Shown here: positions 55,793 to 64,000 of the stretch, in pieces
Position numbering within the stretch: position 1 is the stretch's first letter
How the letters are laid out: each line of letters opens with the position of its first letter
Source of the DNA: Roseovarius litoreus
GTDB taxonomy: Bacteria > Pseudomonadota > Alphaproteobacteria > Rhodobacterales > Rhodobacteraceae
DNA: 64,000 nt
Reading direction: 5' to 3'
Assembly (NCBI RefSeq): GCF_900142765.1
Contig: NZ_FRCB01000006.1
Span: 186,001-250,000, forward strand
Notes under the pieces: model-generated
Databases searched by the model: none
The model's input: the letters and a program-made list of their open reading frames with translations, nothing else
What the model was told of the DNA's origin: nothing
Made by a program: the position numbers and the translations under genes

Positions 55793-56881
55793 ATGACGCT
55801 GAAACTGGACGGTGTGTCGAAGGTGGTGAACGGGCAGGTGCATATCCACCCGACCGACCTGAGCCTTGAGAAGGGCACGATGAACGTGCTTCTGGGGCCA
55901 ACCCTGTCGGGCAAGACATCGTTGATGCGCCTGATGGCGGGTCTCGATGTGCCGAACGCGGGGCGCATCCTGTGGAACGGTGACGATGTGACAGGCATCC
56001 GTGTGCAGAGCCGCAATGTCGCGATGGTCTATCAGCAGTTCATCAACTATCCCTCGATGAGCGTCTATGACAATATCGCGTCGCCCTTGCGGCTGATGGG
56101 CAAGCCCAAGGCCGAGATCGACGCAGCCGTACACAAGACCGCCGAGCTGATGAAGCTGACCCCGATGCTGGGCCGCAAGCCGCTGGAGTTGTCGGGTGGC
56201 CAGCAGCAGCGCTGCGCGCTGGCGCGCGCGCTGGTCAAGGGCGCGGGGCTGGTCCTGCTGGACGAGCCGCTGGCCAACCTGGATTACAAGCTGCGCGAGG
56301 AATTGCGCGTGGAAATCCCCAAGATCTTCGAGGAATCCGGCGCGATCTTCGTCTATGCGACGACCGAGCCGGAGGAGGCGCTTTTGCTGGGCGGCAACAC
56401 GGCGACCCTTTGGGAAGGCCGGGTCACGCAGTTCGGGCCGACGCCCGATGTTTATCGCCGTCCGGTGGATGCGATCACCGCACGGGTGTTCAGCGATCCG
56501 CCGATGAATTTCCTGCAGGTCAGCAAGACAGGCAACAAGCTGCTGTTCGGCGACGGGCAAAGCGCGCCTGCCGTGGGCAAGCTGGCCGAGATCCCCGACG
56601 GTCGCTATACCGCCGGGTTCCGGCCCAACCATCTGGAGATCGGCAAGCATACCGCCGATGCGATGAAATTCGTCACGCGCCTGACGGTGACCGAATTGAC
56701 CGGCTCGGAAACCTTCGTGCATCTGGATCACCACGGCGAGCGTTGGGTCGGGCTGATCCACGGGGTCCACGATCTGCCGCTTGGTGCCGATCTGGAGGTC
56801 TTTCTGGATCCGCGACATGTCTATGTGTTCGGCGAGGACGGGGCACTGGTGGCGCCCGCGGCCTATGCGCTGGCGGCCTGA
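55793..56881 (+). CDS. glpS: Glycerol ABC transporter ATPase GlpS
   Basis: A 362-residue ATPase with C-terminal TOBE-like domain. Walker A is GPTLSGKTS (35-43), Q-loop VYQQF, signature LSGGQQQRC and Walker B LVLLDEPLANLD are functional, but the switch-loop His is missing: YATTEPEEAL stands where YVTHDQ is usual. With GlpT, which has the opposite defect, it would give a heterodimer with one complete and one degenerate ATP site. Follows glpD by 16 bases. Confidence 0.9.
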   Translation: MTLKLDGVSKVVNGQVHIHPTDLSLEKGTMNVLLGPTLSGKTSLMRLMAGLDVPNAGRILWNGDDVTGIRVQSRNVAMVYQQFINYPSMSVYDNIASPLRLMGKPKAEIDAAVHKTAELMKLTPMLGRKPLELSGGQQQRCALARALVKGAGLVLLDEPLANLDYKLREELRVEIPKIFEESGAIFVYATTEPEEALLLGGNTATLWEGRVTQFGPTPDVYRRPVDAITARVFSDPPMNFLQVSKTGNKLLFGDGQSAPAVGKLAEIPDGRYTAGFRPNHLEIGKHTADAMKFVTRLTVTELTGSETFVHLDHHGERWVGLIHGVHDLPLGADLEVFLDPRHVYVFGEDGALVAPAAYALAA

Positions 56882-56895
56882 GGAGGAGGGGAAGA

Positions 56896-57999
56896 ATGGC
56901 GAAGATCACGCTCGATAACCTTGCGCATTCCTACCTGCCCAAACCTGCGGGCGAGGAGGATTACGCGCTCAAGGAGTTGAACCACGATTGGGAGGATGGC
57001 GCGGCCTATGCGCTTCTCGGGTCGTCGGGATGCGGGAAATCCACGCTGCTCAATATCATCTCGGGGTTGCTGCATCCCAGTCAGGGCCGGGTTCTGTTCG
57101 ATGGACGCGATGTGACGCGCGCGCCCACCGCCGAGCGCAACATCGCGCAGGTGTTCCAGTTTCCGGTCGTCTATGACACGATGACCGTGCATGACAATCT
57201 TGCCTTCCCGCTGCGCAATCGCGGGCGCGACGAAGCCTATGTGGCCGAACGCGTGCAGGAGGTTGCCCGGATGATCGGCATGGAGGCCGATCTCAACCGC
57301 AAGGCGCGGGGTCTGACGGCGGATGCCAAGCAGAAGATCAGCCTTGGCCGGGGCATGGTGCGCAAGGATGTGAACGCGCTTTTGTTCGACGAGCCGCTGA
57401 CGGTGATCGACCCGCATATGAAATGGGAGCTGCGCACGCAGCTCAAGTCGCTGCATCACGAATTCGGGCACACGATGATATATGTGACCCACGACCAGAC
57501 CGAGGCGCTGACCTTCGCGGACAAGGTGGTGGTCATGTATGACGGGCGGGTGGTGCAGATCGGCACGCCCCAGGAGCTGTTCGAACGTCCCGAGCATACA
57601 TTCGTGGGGTATTTCATCGGCTCGCCGGGCATGAACGTGATCCCCGCCAAGGTCGAAGGAAAGCACGCCTATATCAACGGATCATCGGTGGAGCTGAGTG
57701 GCGGATATGGCGCGCTCGATGGCAAGGTGGAGATCGGCGTGCGCCCGGAATTCGCCCGCCTGTCCGATAGCGACGGCTTGCCGGTGAAAGTGCGCCGCGT
57801 CGAGGATGTGGGCCGCCACAAGATCGTCCGGGCCGAGTGTTTCGGAAACGATATCAACATCATCGCCGGCGAGGGGGACCGGATCGGCGCGGACATGACG
57901 CGGGTGGTCTTCGATCCCGCGCATGTCAATGTCTACGCCAATGACTGGCGCGTGTCGCCCGAGGGTGCAGGAAACGGATCTGCCGGGGAGGCCGCGTGA
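56896..57999 (+). CDS. glpT: Glycerol ABC transporter ATPase GlpT
   Basis: A 367-residue ATPase. Walker A GSSGCGKST, Q-loop FQFPVVY, Walker B ALLFDEPLTVIDP and switch His VTHDQTEAL are normal, yet the signature LSGGQ is replaced by LTADA (RGLTADAKQKISLGRG). C-terminal TOBE domain about 250-355. Together with GlpS it powers the glycerol importer. Not to be confused with the glycerol-3-phosphate antiporter GlpT of E. coli. Starts after GAGGAGGGGAAG; overlaps glpP by one base. Confidence 0.9.
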   Translation: MAKITLDNLAHSYLPKPAGEEDYALKELNHDWEDGAAYALLGSSGCGKSTLLNIISGLLHPSQGRVLFDGRDVTRAPTAERNIAQVFQFPVVYDTMTVHDNLAFPLRNRGRDEAYVAERVQEVARMIGMEADLNRKARGLTADAKQKISLGRGMVRKDVNALLFDEPLTVIDPHMKWELRTQLKSLHHEFGHTMIYVTHDQTEALTFADKVVVMYDGRVVQIGTPQELFERPEHTFVGYFIGSPGMNVIPAKVEGKHAYINGSSVELSGGYGALDGKVEIGVRPEFARLSDSDGLPVKVRRVEDVGRHKIVRAECFGNDINIIAGEGDRIGADMTRVVFDPAHVNVYANDWRVSPEGAGNGSAGEAA

Positions 58000-58874
58000 T
58001 GCAGGAAAAAACGGTCAATCAGAAGGCATGGTTCCTTGTGCTGCCGGTTCTGGTGCTGGTGGCCTTCTCGGCGGTCATTCCGCTGATGACGGTGGTCAAT
58101 TATTCGGTTCAGGACACGTTCGGCGGCAACCAGTTCTTCTGGGCGGGGCTGGAGTGGTTCGACGATCTGCTGCATTCCGAGCGGATGTGGAATGCGCTTG
58201 GCCGTCAGCTGGCCTTCTCGGCGATCATCCTCGCGATCGAGGTGCCGCTTGGCATTCTGGTGGCGCTGAGCATGCCGAAAAGCGGGTTCTGGGCCAGCTT
58301 CTGTCTTGTGGTGATGTCGCTGCCGCTGTTGATCCCGTGGAACGTGGTCGGCACGATCTGGCAGATCTTCGGCCGGGTCGATATCGGCTTGCTGGGCCAC
58401 ACGCTGGACAAGCTGGGCATTCCCTACAACTACACGCAGGATTTCATCTCGGCCTGGGCCACGGTGATCGTGATGGATGTCTGGCACTGGACCTCGCTTG
58501 TGGCGCTGCTGGCCTATGCTGGTCTGCAATCCATTCCCGACGCCTATTACCAGGCAGCCAAGATCGATCAGGCGAGCCGCTGGAAAGTGTTCCGCTATAT
58601 CGAGCTGCCGAAGATGGCCGGGGTTCTGATGATCGCGATCCTGCTGCGGTTCATGGACAGTTTCATGATCTATACCGAGCCTTTCGTGGTTACCGGGGGC
58701 GGGCCGGGCAATGCCACCACCTTCCTGTCGATCGACCTTGTGAAAATGGCGCTTGGGCAGTTCGACCTCGGCCCGGCGGCGGCGTTCTCGATCATGTATT
58801 TCCTCGTGATCCTGCTGATCTCGTGGGTGTTCTACACGGTGATGACCAATCTTGACCGGCGGGAGGGCAAGTAA
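57999..58874 (+). CDS. glpP: Glycerol ABC transporter permease GlpP
   Basis: A 291-residue MalF-type permease with six hydrophobic segments. The EAA loop YYQAAKIDQASRWKVFRYIE faces the ATPases. ATG 57999 overlaps the glpT stop; a GTG lies just before. Paired with GlpQ. Part of the glycerol importer first described in rhizobia (glpSTPQUV). Confidence 0.92.
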   Translation: MQEKTVNQKAWFLVLPVLVLVAFSAVIPLMTVVNYSVQDTFGGNQFFWAGLEWFDDLLHSERMWNALGRQLAFSAIILAIEVPLGILVALSMPKSGFWASFCLVVMSLPLLIPWNVVGTIWQIFGRVDIGLLGHTLDKLGIPYNYTQDFISAWATVIVMDVWHWTSLVALLAYAGLQSIPDAYYQAAKIDQASRWKVFRYIELPKMAGVLMIAILLRFMDSFMIYTEPFVVTGGGPGNATTFLSIDLVKMALGQFDLGPAAAFSIMYFLVILLISWVFYTVMTNLDRREGK

Positions 58875-59723
58875 ATGGCCGATCTGAGCACACAAGCCCC
58901 CGCACGCGGTCTGAGCCTTCCGAAGATCAACAGCCGCGCCGTGGTGATGACGCTGTATCTGGTGTTCCTGATGCTGCCGATCTACTGGCTGGTGAACATG
59001 AGCCTGAAGACGAATGCCGAGATCCTTGGCGAATTCTCGCTCTGGCCCCGGGATCTGACGCTGCAGAACTATGTGACGATCCTGACCGATGCCAGCTGGT
59101 ACATGGGCTATGTCAATTCGCTGATCTATGTGGTGATGAACACGGTGATTTCGGTGGCGGTGGCACTGCCGGCCGCCTATGCGTTCAGCCGCTATCACTT
59201 CATGGGCGACAAGCATCTGTTCTTCTGGCTGCTGACCAACCGGATGGCGCCGCCTGCTGTGTTCGCGCTGCCGTTCTTCCAGCTTTATTCGTCGGTGGGC
59301 CTGTTCGATACGCATATCGCCGTGGCGCTGGCGCATTGCCTGTTCAACGTGCCGCTGGCGGTGTGGATCCTCGAAGGATTCATGCGCGGCGTGCCCAAGG
59401 AGATCGACGAGACCGCCTATATCGACGGCTACAGCTTCGGCCGGTTCTTCGTGAAGATCTTCATGCCGCTGATCGCCTCGGGCATCGGGGTCGCGGCGTT
59501 CTTCTGTTTCATGTTCTCATGGGTGGAGCTGCTGCTGAGCCGGACGCTGACATCGGTGGACGCAAAGCCCATCGCGGCGACGATGACGCGCACGGTATCG
59601 GCCAGCGGGCTGGATTGGGGCGTGCTGGCGGCGGCGGGTGTGCTGACGATCGTGCCGGGCGCCTTGGTCATCTACTTCGTGCGCAATTACATCGCCAAGG
59701 GCTTTGCCCTGGGCCGGGTCTAG
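58875..59723 (+). CDS. glpQ: Glycerol ABC transporter permease GlpQ
   Basis: A 282-residue MalG-type permease, six helices, EAA loop ETAYIDGYSFGRFFVKIFMP. Starts directly after the glpP stop. It partners GlpP. The name is shared with, but unrelated to, the phosphodiesterase GlpQ of E. coli. Confidence 0.92.
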   Translation: MADLSTQAPARGLSLPKINSRAVVMTLYLVFLMLPIYWLVNMSLKTNAEILGEFSLWPRDLTLQNYVTILTDASWYMGYVNSLIYVVMNTVISVAVALPAAYAFSRYHFMGDKHLFFWLLTNRMAPPAVFALPFFQLYSSVGLFDTHIAVALAHCLFNVPLAVWILEGFMRGVPKEIDETAYIDGYSFGRFFVKIFMPLIASGIGVAAFFCFMFSWVELLLSRTLTSVDAKPIAATMTRTVSASGLDWGVLAAAGVLTIVPGALVIYFVRNYIAKGFALGRV

Positions 59724-59738
59724 GAAAGGAGAGACGTC

Positions 59739-60011
59739 ATGGACTGGATGGCATGGACATGGCCGACAGCGATTTTCTTTCTGAGCATCGCGGGGCTTCT
59801 CATCATCTTTTCGATCCTTGCGATCAAGTTCCCGGAAACGCCGCGCACGGGCATTCTGCGGATCGAGACGACGCGGGGAGATCGCCTTTTCATCACACTT
59901 CTGGGGTCGGCCTTCATCAATCTGGGCTGGCTCGGGATCGTCGGCGCGCATCAGCCATATGCGCTGCTGGTTTGCCTGATCTATGCCTTTGCGGTGTTTC
60001 GCTGGGTCTAG
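59739..60011 (+). CDS. DUF2160 small membrane protein of the glycerol operon
   Basis: A 90-residue protein with two or three hydrophobic helices (AIFFLSIAGLLIIFSILAI, ITLLGSAFINLGWLGIV, LVCLIYAFAVF) and the family mark PETPRTGILRIETTRGDRLF. DUF2160 genes are found in this operon position (between glpQ and glpV; glpU in rhizobia). Probably an accessory membrane subunit; no mechanism is known. Confidence 0.85.
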   Translation: MDWMAWTWPTAIFFLSIAGLLIIFSILAIKFPETPRTGILRIETTRGDRLFITLLGSAFINLGWLGIVGAHQPYALLVCLIYAFAVFRWV

Positions 60012-60024
60012 GAACAGGCAGCGG

Positions 60025-60047
60025 GCCGGGGAGGGAGGAGACCCGGC
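60025..60047 (+). other. GC stem-loop before glpV
   Basis: GCCGGG (60025-60030) pairs with CCCGGC (60042-60047), 11-base loop, in the 100-base gap before the binding-protein gene. Likely an mRNA processing or stabilising element allowing higher glpV levels. Confidence 0.4.
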
Positions 60048-60111
60048 GCGCTTATCACGCAGTTCCTCGACAAAAGACGATTGAACGGTTCAAAAGGGAG
60101 GAAATAGACCA

Positions 60112-61833
60112 ATGAACCTGACCTTGAAATCAACAACGGCCCTGGGGCTTGCCCTGACGCTGATGTCCGGCCCGGCCTTTGCCGGAATGGACGAGGCGCG
60201 CGCCTTCCTGGACTCGGAGATCGGCGACATGTCGGTTCTGACCCGTGAGGAGCAGGAAGCCGAGATGCAATGGTTCGTCGATGCCGCGCAGCCGTTTGCG
60301 GGCATGGATATCCGGGTGGTGTCCGAGACCATCACAACGCATGAATACGAATCCAAGGTGCTGGCCCCGGCCTTTACCGCGATCACCGGCATCCAGGTCA
60401 CCCATGACCTGATCGGCGAAGGCGACGTGGTGGAAAAGCTGCAGACGCAGATGCAGTCGGGCGAGAACATCTATGACGCCTATGTCAACGACAGCGATCT
60501 GATCGGCACGCATTGGCGTTATCAGCAGGTGCGCAACCTGACCGACTGGATCGCCGGCGAAGGTGGCGACGTGACCAACCCCGGTCTCGATCTGGACGAT
60601 TTCATCGGCACGGAATTCACCACAGCACCTGATGGCAAGCTGTATCAGCTGCCCGACCAGCAGTTCGCGAACCTCTACTGGTTCCGGTATGACTGGTTCA
60701 ACGACGAAAAGAACAAGGCCGACTTCAAGGCCGCCTATGGCTATGACCTGGGCGTTCCGGTCAACTGGTCGGCCTATGAGGATATCGCCGAGTTCTTCAC
60801 CGGGCGCGATCTGAGCCATCTTGGGGTCGAGGGCGAAGTCTTCGGCAACATGGACTACGGCAAGAAAGACCCGAGCCTTGGCTGGCGCTATACCGATGCG
60901 TGGATGTCGATGGCCGGCATGGGCGACGTGGGTGAACCCAACGGCCTGCCGGTCGACGAATGGGGCATCCGGGTGAACGAGAACAGCCAGCCCGTGGGTG
61001 CCTGCGTTGCGCGCGGCGGTGCCGCGAACAGCCCGGCGGCTGTCTATGCGGTGGAAAAGGCGATCGAATGGCTGCAGAAATACTCGCCCCCCGCGGCACA
61101 GGGCATGACCTTCTCGGAGGCTGGCCCGATCCCCGCTCAGGGCAATGTGGCCCAGCAGATGTTCTGGTACACCGCCTTCACCGCAGCCTCGGTCGAGCCT
61201 GATCTTCCGGTGATGAACGAGGACGGCACGCCCAAGTGGCGCATGGCCCCCAGCCCGCATGGCGCCTATTGGCAGGACGGCATGAAGGTCGGATATCAGG
61301 ATGTGGGCAGCTGGACACTGATGAAATCCACACCTGTCGATCGTGCCAAGGCCGCATGGCTTTATGCGCAGTTCGTGACATCCAAGACCATCGACGTGAA
61401 GAAAAGCCATGTCGGCCTGACCTTCGTGCGTGAAAGCACGATCCAGCACGACAGCTTCACCGAGCGGGCGCCGAAACTGGGCGGTCTGGTGGAATTCTAC
61501 CGCAGCCCGGCGCGCACCCAGTGGTCGCCCACCGGCACCAACGTCCCCGACTATCCCAAGCTGGCACAGCTCTGGTGGCAGAATATCGGTGACGCCATGT
61601 CGGGCGCCAAGACCGCCAAGGAAGCGCTGGACAGCCTGTGCAGCGACATGGAAAACGTCATGGCGCGTCTCGAGCGTGCCGGCGTTCAGGGCGATATCGG
61701 TCCGGTCATGAACGACGAGCAGGGCGAGGAGTATTGGCTGGCACAGCCCGGTTCGCCCAAGCCCAAGCTGGAAAACGAGGAAGAAGAGCCGATCACCGTC
61801 AGCTATGACGAGCTGATCGCAAGCTGGAAGTAA
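60112..61833 (+). CDS. glpV: Glycerol ABC transporter substrate-binding protein GlpV
   Basis: A 573-residue periplasmic binding protein, long for the extracellular solute-binding family 1 but normal for GlpV. Signal peptide TALGLALTLMSGPAFA; first residues GMDEARAFLDSEIG. It captures glycerol for GlpSTPQ. Preceded by AGGGAGGAAATAGACC, a strong ribosome-binding site. Followed by two hairpins before glpK. Confidence 0.92.
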   Translation: MNLTLKSTTALGLALTLMSGPAFAGMDEARAFLDSEIGDMSVLTREEQEAEMQWFVDAAQPFAGMDIRVVSETITTHEYESKVLAPAFTAITGIQVTHDLIGEGDVVEKLQTQMQSGENIYDAYVNDSDLIGTHWRYQQVRNLTDWIAGEGGDVTNPGLDLDDFIGTEFTTAPDGKLYQLPDQQFANLYWFRYDWFNDEKNKADFKAAYGYDLGVPVNWSAYEDIAEFFTGRDLSHLGVEGEVFGNMDYGKKDPSLGWRYTDAWMSMAGMGDVGEPNGLPVDEWGIRVNENSQPVGACVARGGAANSPAAVYAVEKAIEWLQKYSPPAAQGMTFSEAGPIPAQGNVAQQMFWYTAFTAASVEPDLPVMNEDGTPKWRMAPSPHGAYWQDGMKVGYQDVGSWTLMKSTPVDRAKAAWLYAQFVTSKTIDVKKSHVGLTFVRESTIQHDSFTERAPKLGGLVEFYRSPARTQWSPTGTNVPDYPKLAQLWWQNIGDAMSGAKTAKEALDSLCSDMENVMARLERAGVQGDIGPVMNDEQGEEYWLAQPGSPKPKLENEEEEPITVSYDELIASWK

Positions 61834-61845
61834 GCTCCTTGCTTG

Positions 61846-61872
61846 ACGGGGCGACGGTCAACGTCGCCCCGT
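61846..61872 (+). terminator. Hairpin 1 after glpV
   Basis: Perfect 10-base-pair stem ACGGGGCGAC/GTCGCCCCGT, seven-base loop, followed by only TT. Together with the next hairpin it likely reduces read-through into glpK. Confidence 0.6.
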
Positions 61873-61929
61873 TTCAACTCCCTGTTGGCCGGACATGCGA
61901 TACGCATGACAGACTGGCCCGGCCAGACT

Positions 61930-61960
61930 GCGGCCGCTACAAGAGTGGCGGCCGCTTTTT
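61930..61960 (+). terminator. Intrinsic terminator 30 bases before glpK
   Basis: GCGGCCGC (61930-61937) pairs with its own repeat GCGGCCGC (61948-61955), ten-base loop, then TTTTT. The glpK start codon is at 61990. It therefore separates glpK from the transporter genes or acts as a conditional attenuator. Confidence 0.8.
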
Positions 61961-61989
61961 CACAAGACAGACTGCGCAGGACAAGACAG

Positions 61990-63486
61990 ATGACGCATAT
62001 CCTAGCCATCGACCAAGGCACCACATCGAGCCGGGCGATCCTGTTCGACAGTGATATGAAACTGGTTGCCACCGCGCAGGAGGAATTTCGCCAGCATTAC
62101 CCGGATTCGGGCTGGGTCGAGCATGACCCCAATGATCTGTGGTCGACCACCGCCGGCACCTGCCGCGAAGTGATCGAACGCGCCGGGTTGCGCGGCACGG
62201 ATATCGCCGCCATCGGGATCACCAACCAAAGGGAAACCACCCTTGTGTGGGATCGCAAGACAGGGGTGCCCATCTATAATGCGATTGTCTGGCAGGATCG
62301 GCGCACCGCAGGATATTGCCGCGAGCTGCGAGAAGCAGGCCATGAGCCGATGGTCAACGATCGCACCGGCCTGCTGCTGGACCCGTATTTTTCGGGCACC
62401 AAGCTGAAATGGATTCTCGATAACGTGGACGGCGCCCGCGCGCGGGCCGAGAAGGGCGAGCTTCTGTTCGGCACAGTGGACAGTTTCCTGATCTGGAAAC
62501 TGACCGGCGGTGCCGTGCACGCGACCGACGCCACGAATGCCGCGCGCACGCTTCTTTATGACATCCGCAAGGGACGCTGGAGCGCCACGATCTGCGAGCT
62601 GCTGGATATCCCGATGCAGATGCTGCCCGAGGTGCGCGACACTGCCGCTGATTACGGCGTGGCACGCGCCGACCTTTTCGGTTGCGACATTCCTATCCGG
62701 GGCGTCGCGGGCGATCAGCAGGCGGCGACCGTGGGGCAGGCCTGTTTCACGCCGGGCATGATGAAATCGACCTATGGCACGGGGTGTTTTGCCTTGCTCA
62801 ATACCGGGCAGGTGCCCGTCGCCTCGCAGAACCGGCTTTTGACGACGATCGCCTATCAGCTGGATGGCCAGCCGACCTATGCGCTGGAGGGCTCGATCTT
62901 CATTGCGGGGGCCGTGGTGCAATGGCTGCGCGACGGGTTGAAAGTCATCCGGCAGGCCAGCGAAACGCAGCCGCTGGCGGAACAGGCGGATCCGGCGCAG
63001 AACGTGGTGCTGGTGCCGGCGTTCACCGGGCTTGGCGCGCCTTACTGGAATGCCGAATGCCGAGGCGCCGTGTTCGGCCTGACACGCAACTCGCGCCCCG
63101 AGGAGTTCGCCCGCGCCGCGCTTGAAAGCGTCGGTTTCCAGACGCGCGACCTGCTCGAGGCGATGCGCGCCGATTGGGCCGCGCAGGCGGGCGAGGGGCA
63201 GGTCGCCACCTTGCGGGTGGATGGCGGGATGAGCGCATCGGACTGGGCGATGCAGTTTCTGTCGGACATCATAGATGCGCCCGTGGATCGCCCGGAGGTT
63301 CTGGAAACCACGGCGCTTGGCGCGGCATGGCTGGCGGGCATGCAGATCGGGCTTTATCCCGGCTGCGAGGATTTCGCCCGGACATGGGCGCTCGAGCGGC
63401 AGTTCACTCCGGCGATGGACGCAGGGGAACGGGCGCGCAAATACGGTGCCTGGCAACGAGCCGTCGCCGCGACGCTGAGCTTCTGA
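61990..63486 (+). CDS. glpK: Glycerol kinase GlpK
   Basis: A 498-residue FGGY kinase phosphorylating glycerol. N-terminal [58 protein letters not shown] and [12 protein letters not shown] are FGGY/GlpK motifs. It gives glycerol-3-phosphate for GlpD, closing the pathway. The start at 61990 was chosen because ATP-binding homology starts at the second residue; the longer frame would include the terminator. Confidence 0.95.
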   Translation: MTHILAIDQGTTSSRAILFDSDMKLVATAQEEFRQHYPDSGWVEHDPNDLWSTTAGTCREVIERAGLRGTDIAAIGITNQRETTLVWDRKTGVPIYNAIVWQDRRTAGYCRELREAGHEPMVNDRTGLLLDPYFSGTKLKWILDNVDGARARAEKGELLFGTVDSFLIWKLTGGAVHATDATNAARTLLYDIRKGRWSATICELLDIPMQMLPEVRDTAADYGVARADLFGCDIPIRGVAGDQQAATVGQACFTPGMMKSTYGTGCFALLNTGQVPVASQNRLLTTIAYQLDGQPTYALEGSIFIAGAVVQWLRDGLKVIRQASETQPLAEQADPAQNVVLVPAFTGLGAPYWNAECRGAVFGLTRNSRPEEFARAALESVGFQTRDLLEAMRADWAAQAGEGQVATLRVDGGMSASDWAMQFLSDIIDAPVDRPEVLETTALGAAWLAGMQIGLYPGCEDFARTWALERQFTPAMDAGERARKYGAWQRAVAATLSF

Positions 63487-63593
63487 TCCAAGGGCCGGCG
63501 TCACGGGCGATCACTTCGCCGTGGGCGGTCTTTTGCAGGTGGTCAGGGCGGGGCATGTTATGTGCATCGTTCAGTGGTTGCGGAGGATAGACC

Positions 63594-64000
63594 ATGTTGA
63601 CCAGACGCTTGCTACTTGCCGGGCTTGCCGCCGGCGTGCCGGCCGCCCTTTTGTTGAAGGGGCAGCCCGCTCATGCAGCAGAACCCGAAGTGTTCCTGAG
63701 AGACGGCCTTGCGGCCAATGGCCATGATCCGGTGGCCTATTTCACCGAAGGCAAGGCGGTTGAGGGCCGGGCAGAGCATGCGCTCGTCTGGAAAGACGTG
63801 GAGTGGCGATTCTCGAGCGAGGCCAATCGTGCCACCTTCGAGGCGGACCCCGAAGCCTATGCTCCGCAATATGGCGGCTATTGCGCCTATGCGGTCTCGC
63901 AGGGCTACACCGCGAGTACCGATCCGCGCGCGTGGTCCATTCATGAGGGGCGGCTTTATCTGAACTACAATCGCGCGGTCCGCGCCCTTTGGGCCAGAGA
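63594..64000 (+). CDS. YHS domain-containing exported protein (cut by window end)
   Basis: An open frame starts at ATG 63594 after GGAGGATAGACC and runs off the window (135 residues visible). An N-terminal signal (LTRRLLLAGLAAGVPAALLL, twin-arginine-like) precedes a YHS-like domain: NGHDPVAYFTEGKAVEG and YAPQYGGYCAYAVSQGYT. YHS proteins are small and often bind or sense metals such as copper; no function is known for this exported class. About 10-20 residues are probably missing. Confidence 0.85.
   Translation, partial: MLTRRLLLAGLAAGVPAALLLKGQPAHAAEPEVFLRDGLAANGHDPVAYFTEGKAVEGRAEHALVWKDVEWRFSSEANRATFEADPEAYAPQYGGYCAYAVSQGYTASTDPRAWSIHEGRLYLNYNRAVRALWAR

Noticed and set aside
54151..56016. 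A 621-codon minus-strand frame opposite glpD
   Set aside because: Antisense shadow of glpD and the start of glpS with biased composition.
56896..59723. glpT and glpQ as glycerol-3-phosphate antiporter and phosphodiesterase
   Set aside because: The products are an ABC ATPase and an ABC permease; the shared names come from the rhizobial glycerol operon.

Overview
The window is a GC-rich, gene-dense chromosomal segment from an alphaproteobacterium, most likely a Rhodobacteraceae (Roseobacter-group) species. This rests on the gene types and their order: matPQM-type TRAP operon with malonyl-CoA genes, a GlpSTPQ-V glycerol ABC operon with a DUF2160 gene, FeS-type photolyase, DUF2254, paired 68-residue cold-shock genes, and an extragenic GGGATATTTTCGGCCAGAAG element that I associate from memory with this family. 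I see no rRNA, tRNA, prophage, insertion sequence or CRISPR array. Nearly all sequence is coding and most long antisense frames are shadows.

Layout. 1-6.7 kb: the end of an amidase, a TauE/SafE permease, then a biotin-dependent carboxylase split over two divergent transcripts (IclR regulator plus biotin carrier leftward; biotin carboxylase, carboxyltransferase and a beta-keto acid cleavage enzyme rightward). 6.8-13.3 kb: a convergent malonate operon (TRAP transporter DctP-Q-M, malonyl-CoA decarboxylase MatA, malonyl-CoA synthetase MatB) with a divergent GntR regulator and a clear palindromic operator. 13.3-14.8 kb: a methyltransferase/PIG-L deacetylase fusion. 15-19.4 kb: an iron-binding periplasmic protein, then zinc uptake (znuB, znuC, zur divergent from znuA) with two Zur boxes. 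19.5-23.4 kb: an acyl-CoA synthetase and leuA preceded by a leader-peptide attenuator. 23.4-37.4 kb: SDR enzyme and (6-4) photolyase, an exported MORN-repeat protein, nadE, small enzymes, a metallo-beta-lactamase-fold hydrolase, an MFS transporter, gltX, DUF2254, gamma-glutamylcyclotransferase and an Rrf2/NsrR regulator. 37.4-42.1 kb: glycine cleavage operon gcvTHP under a tandem glycine riboswitch. 42.2-46.1 kb: a YbbA/YbbP-type ABC exporter divergent from a TesA-type esterase. 46.1-51.5 kb: two cold-shock genes, an L,D-transpeptidase, an orphan BrnA-like protein, ettA and nadD. 51.6-64 kb: dacB, then glpR divergent from glpD-S-T-P-Q-DUF2160-V-K, and a YHS-domain protein cut by the window end.

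The most unusual biology is at the left end. The carboxyltransferase keeps its metal ligands but has Ala where pyruvate/oxaloacetate-type enzymes have the threonine used for proton transfer, and it is co-transcribed with a beta-keto acid cleavage enzyme beside malonyl-CoA genes, so it may carboxylate an unrecognised acceptor. Other signals worth attention are the leuA leader, a hairpin shared by both cold-shock leaders at identical spacing, complementary active-site losses in GlpS and GlpT, an orphan BrnA-like gene preceded by 11-bp iterated repeats, a terminator just before glpK, and a 36-bp intergenic repeat present twice 27 kb apart.
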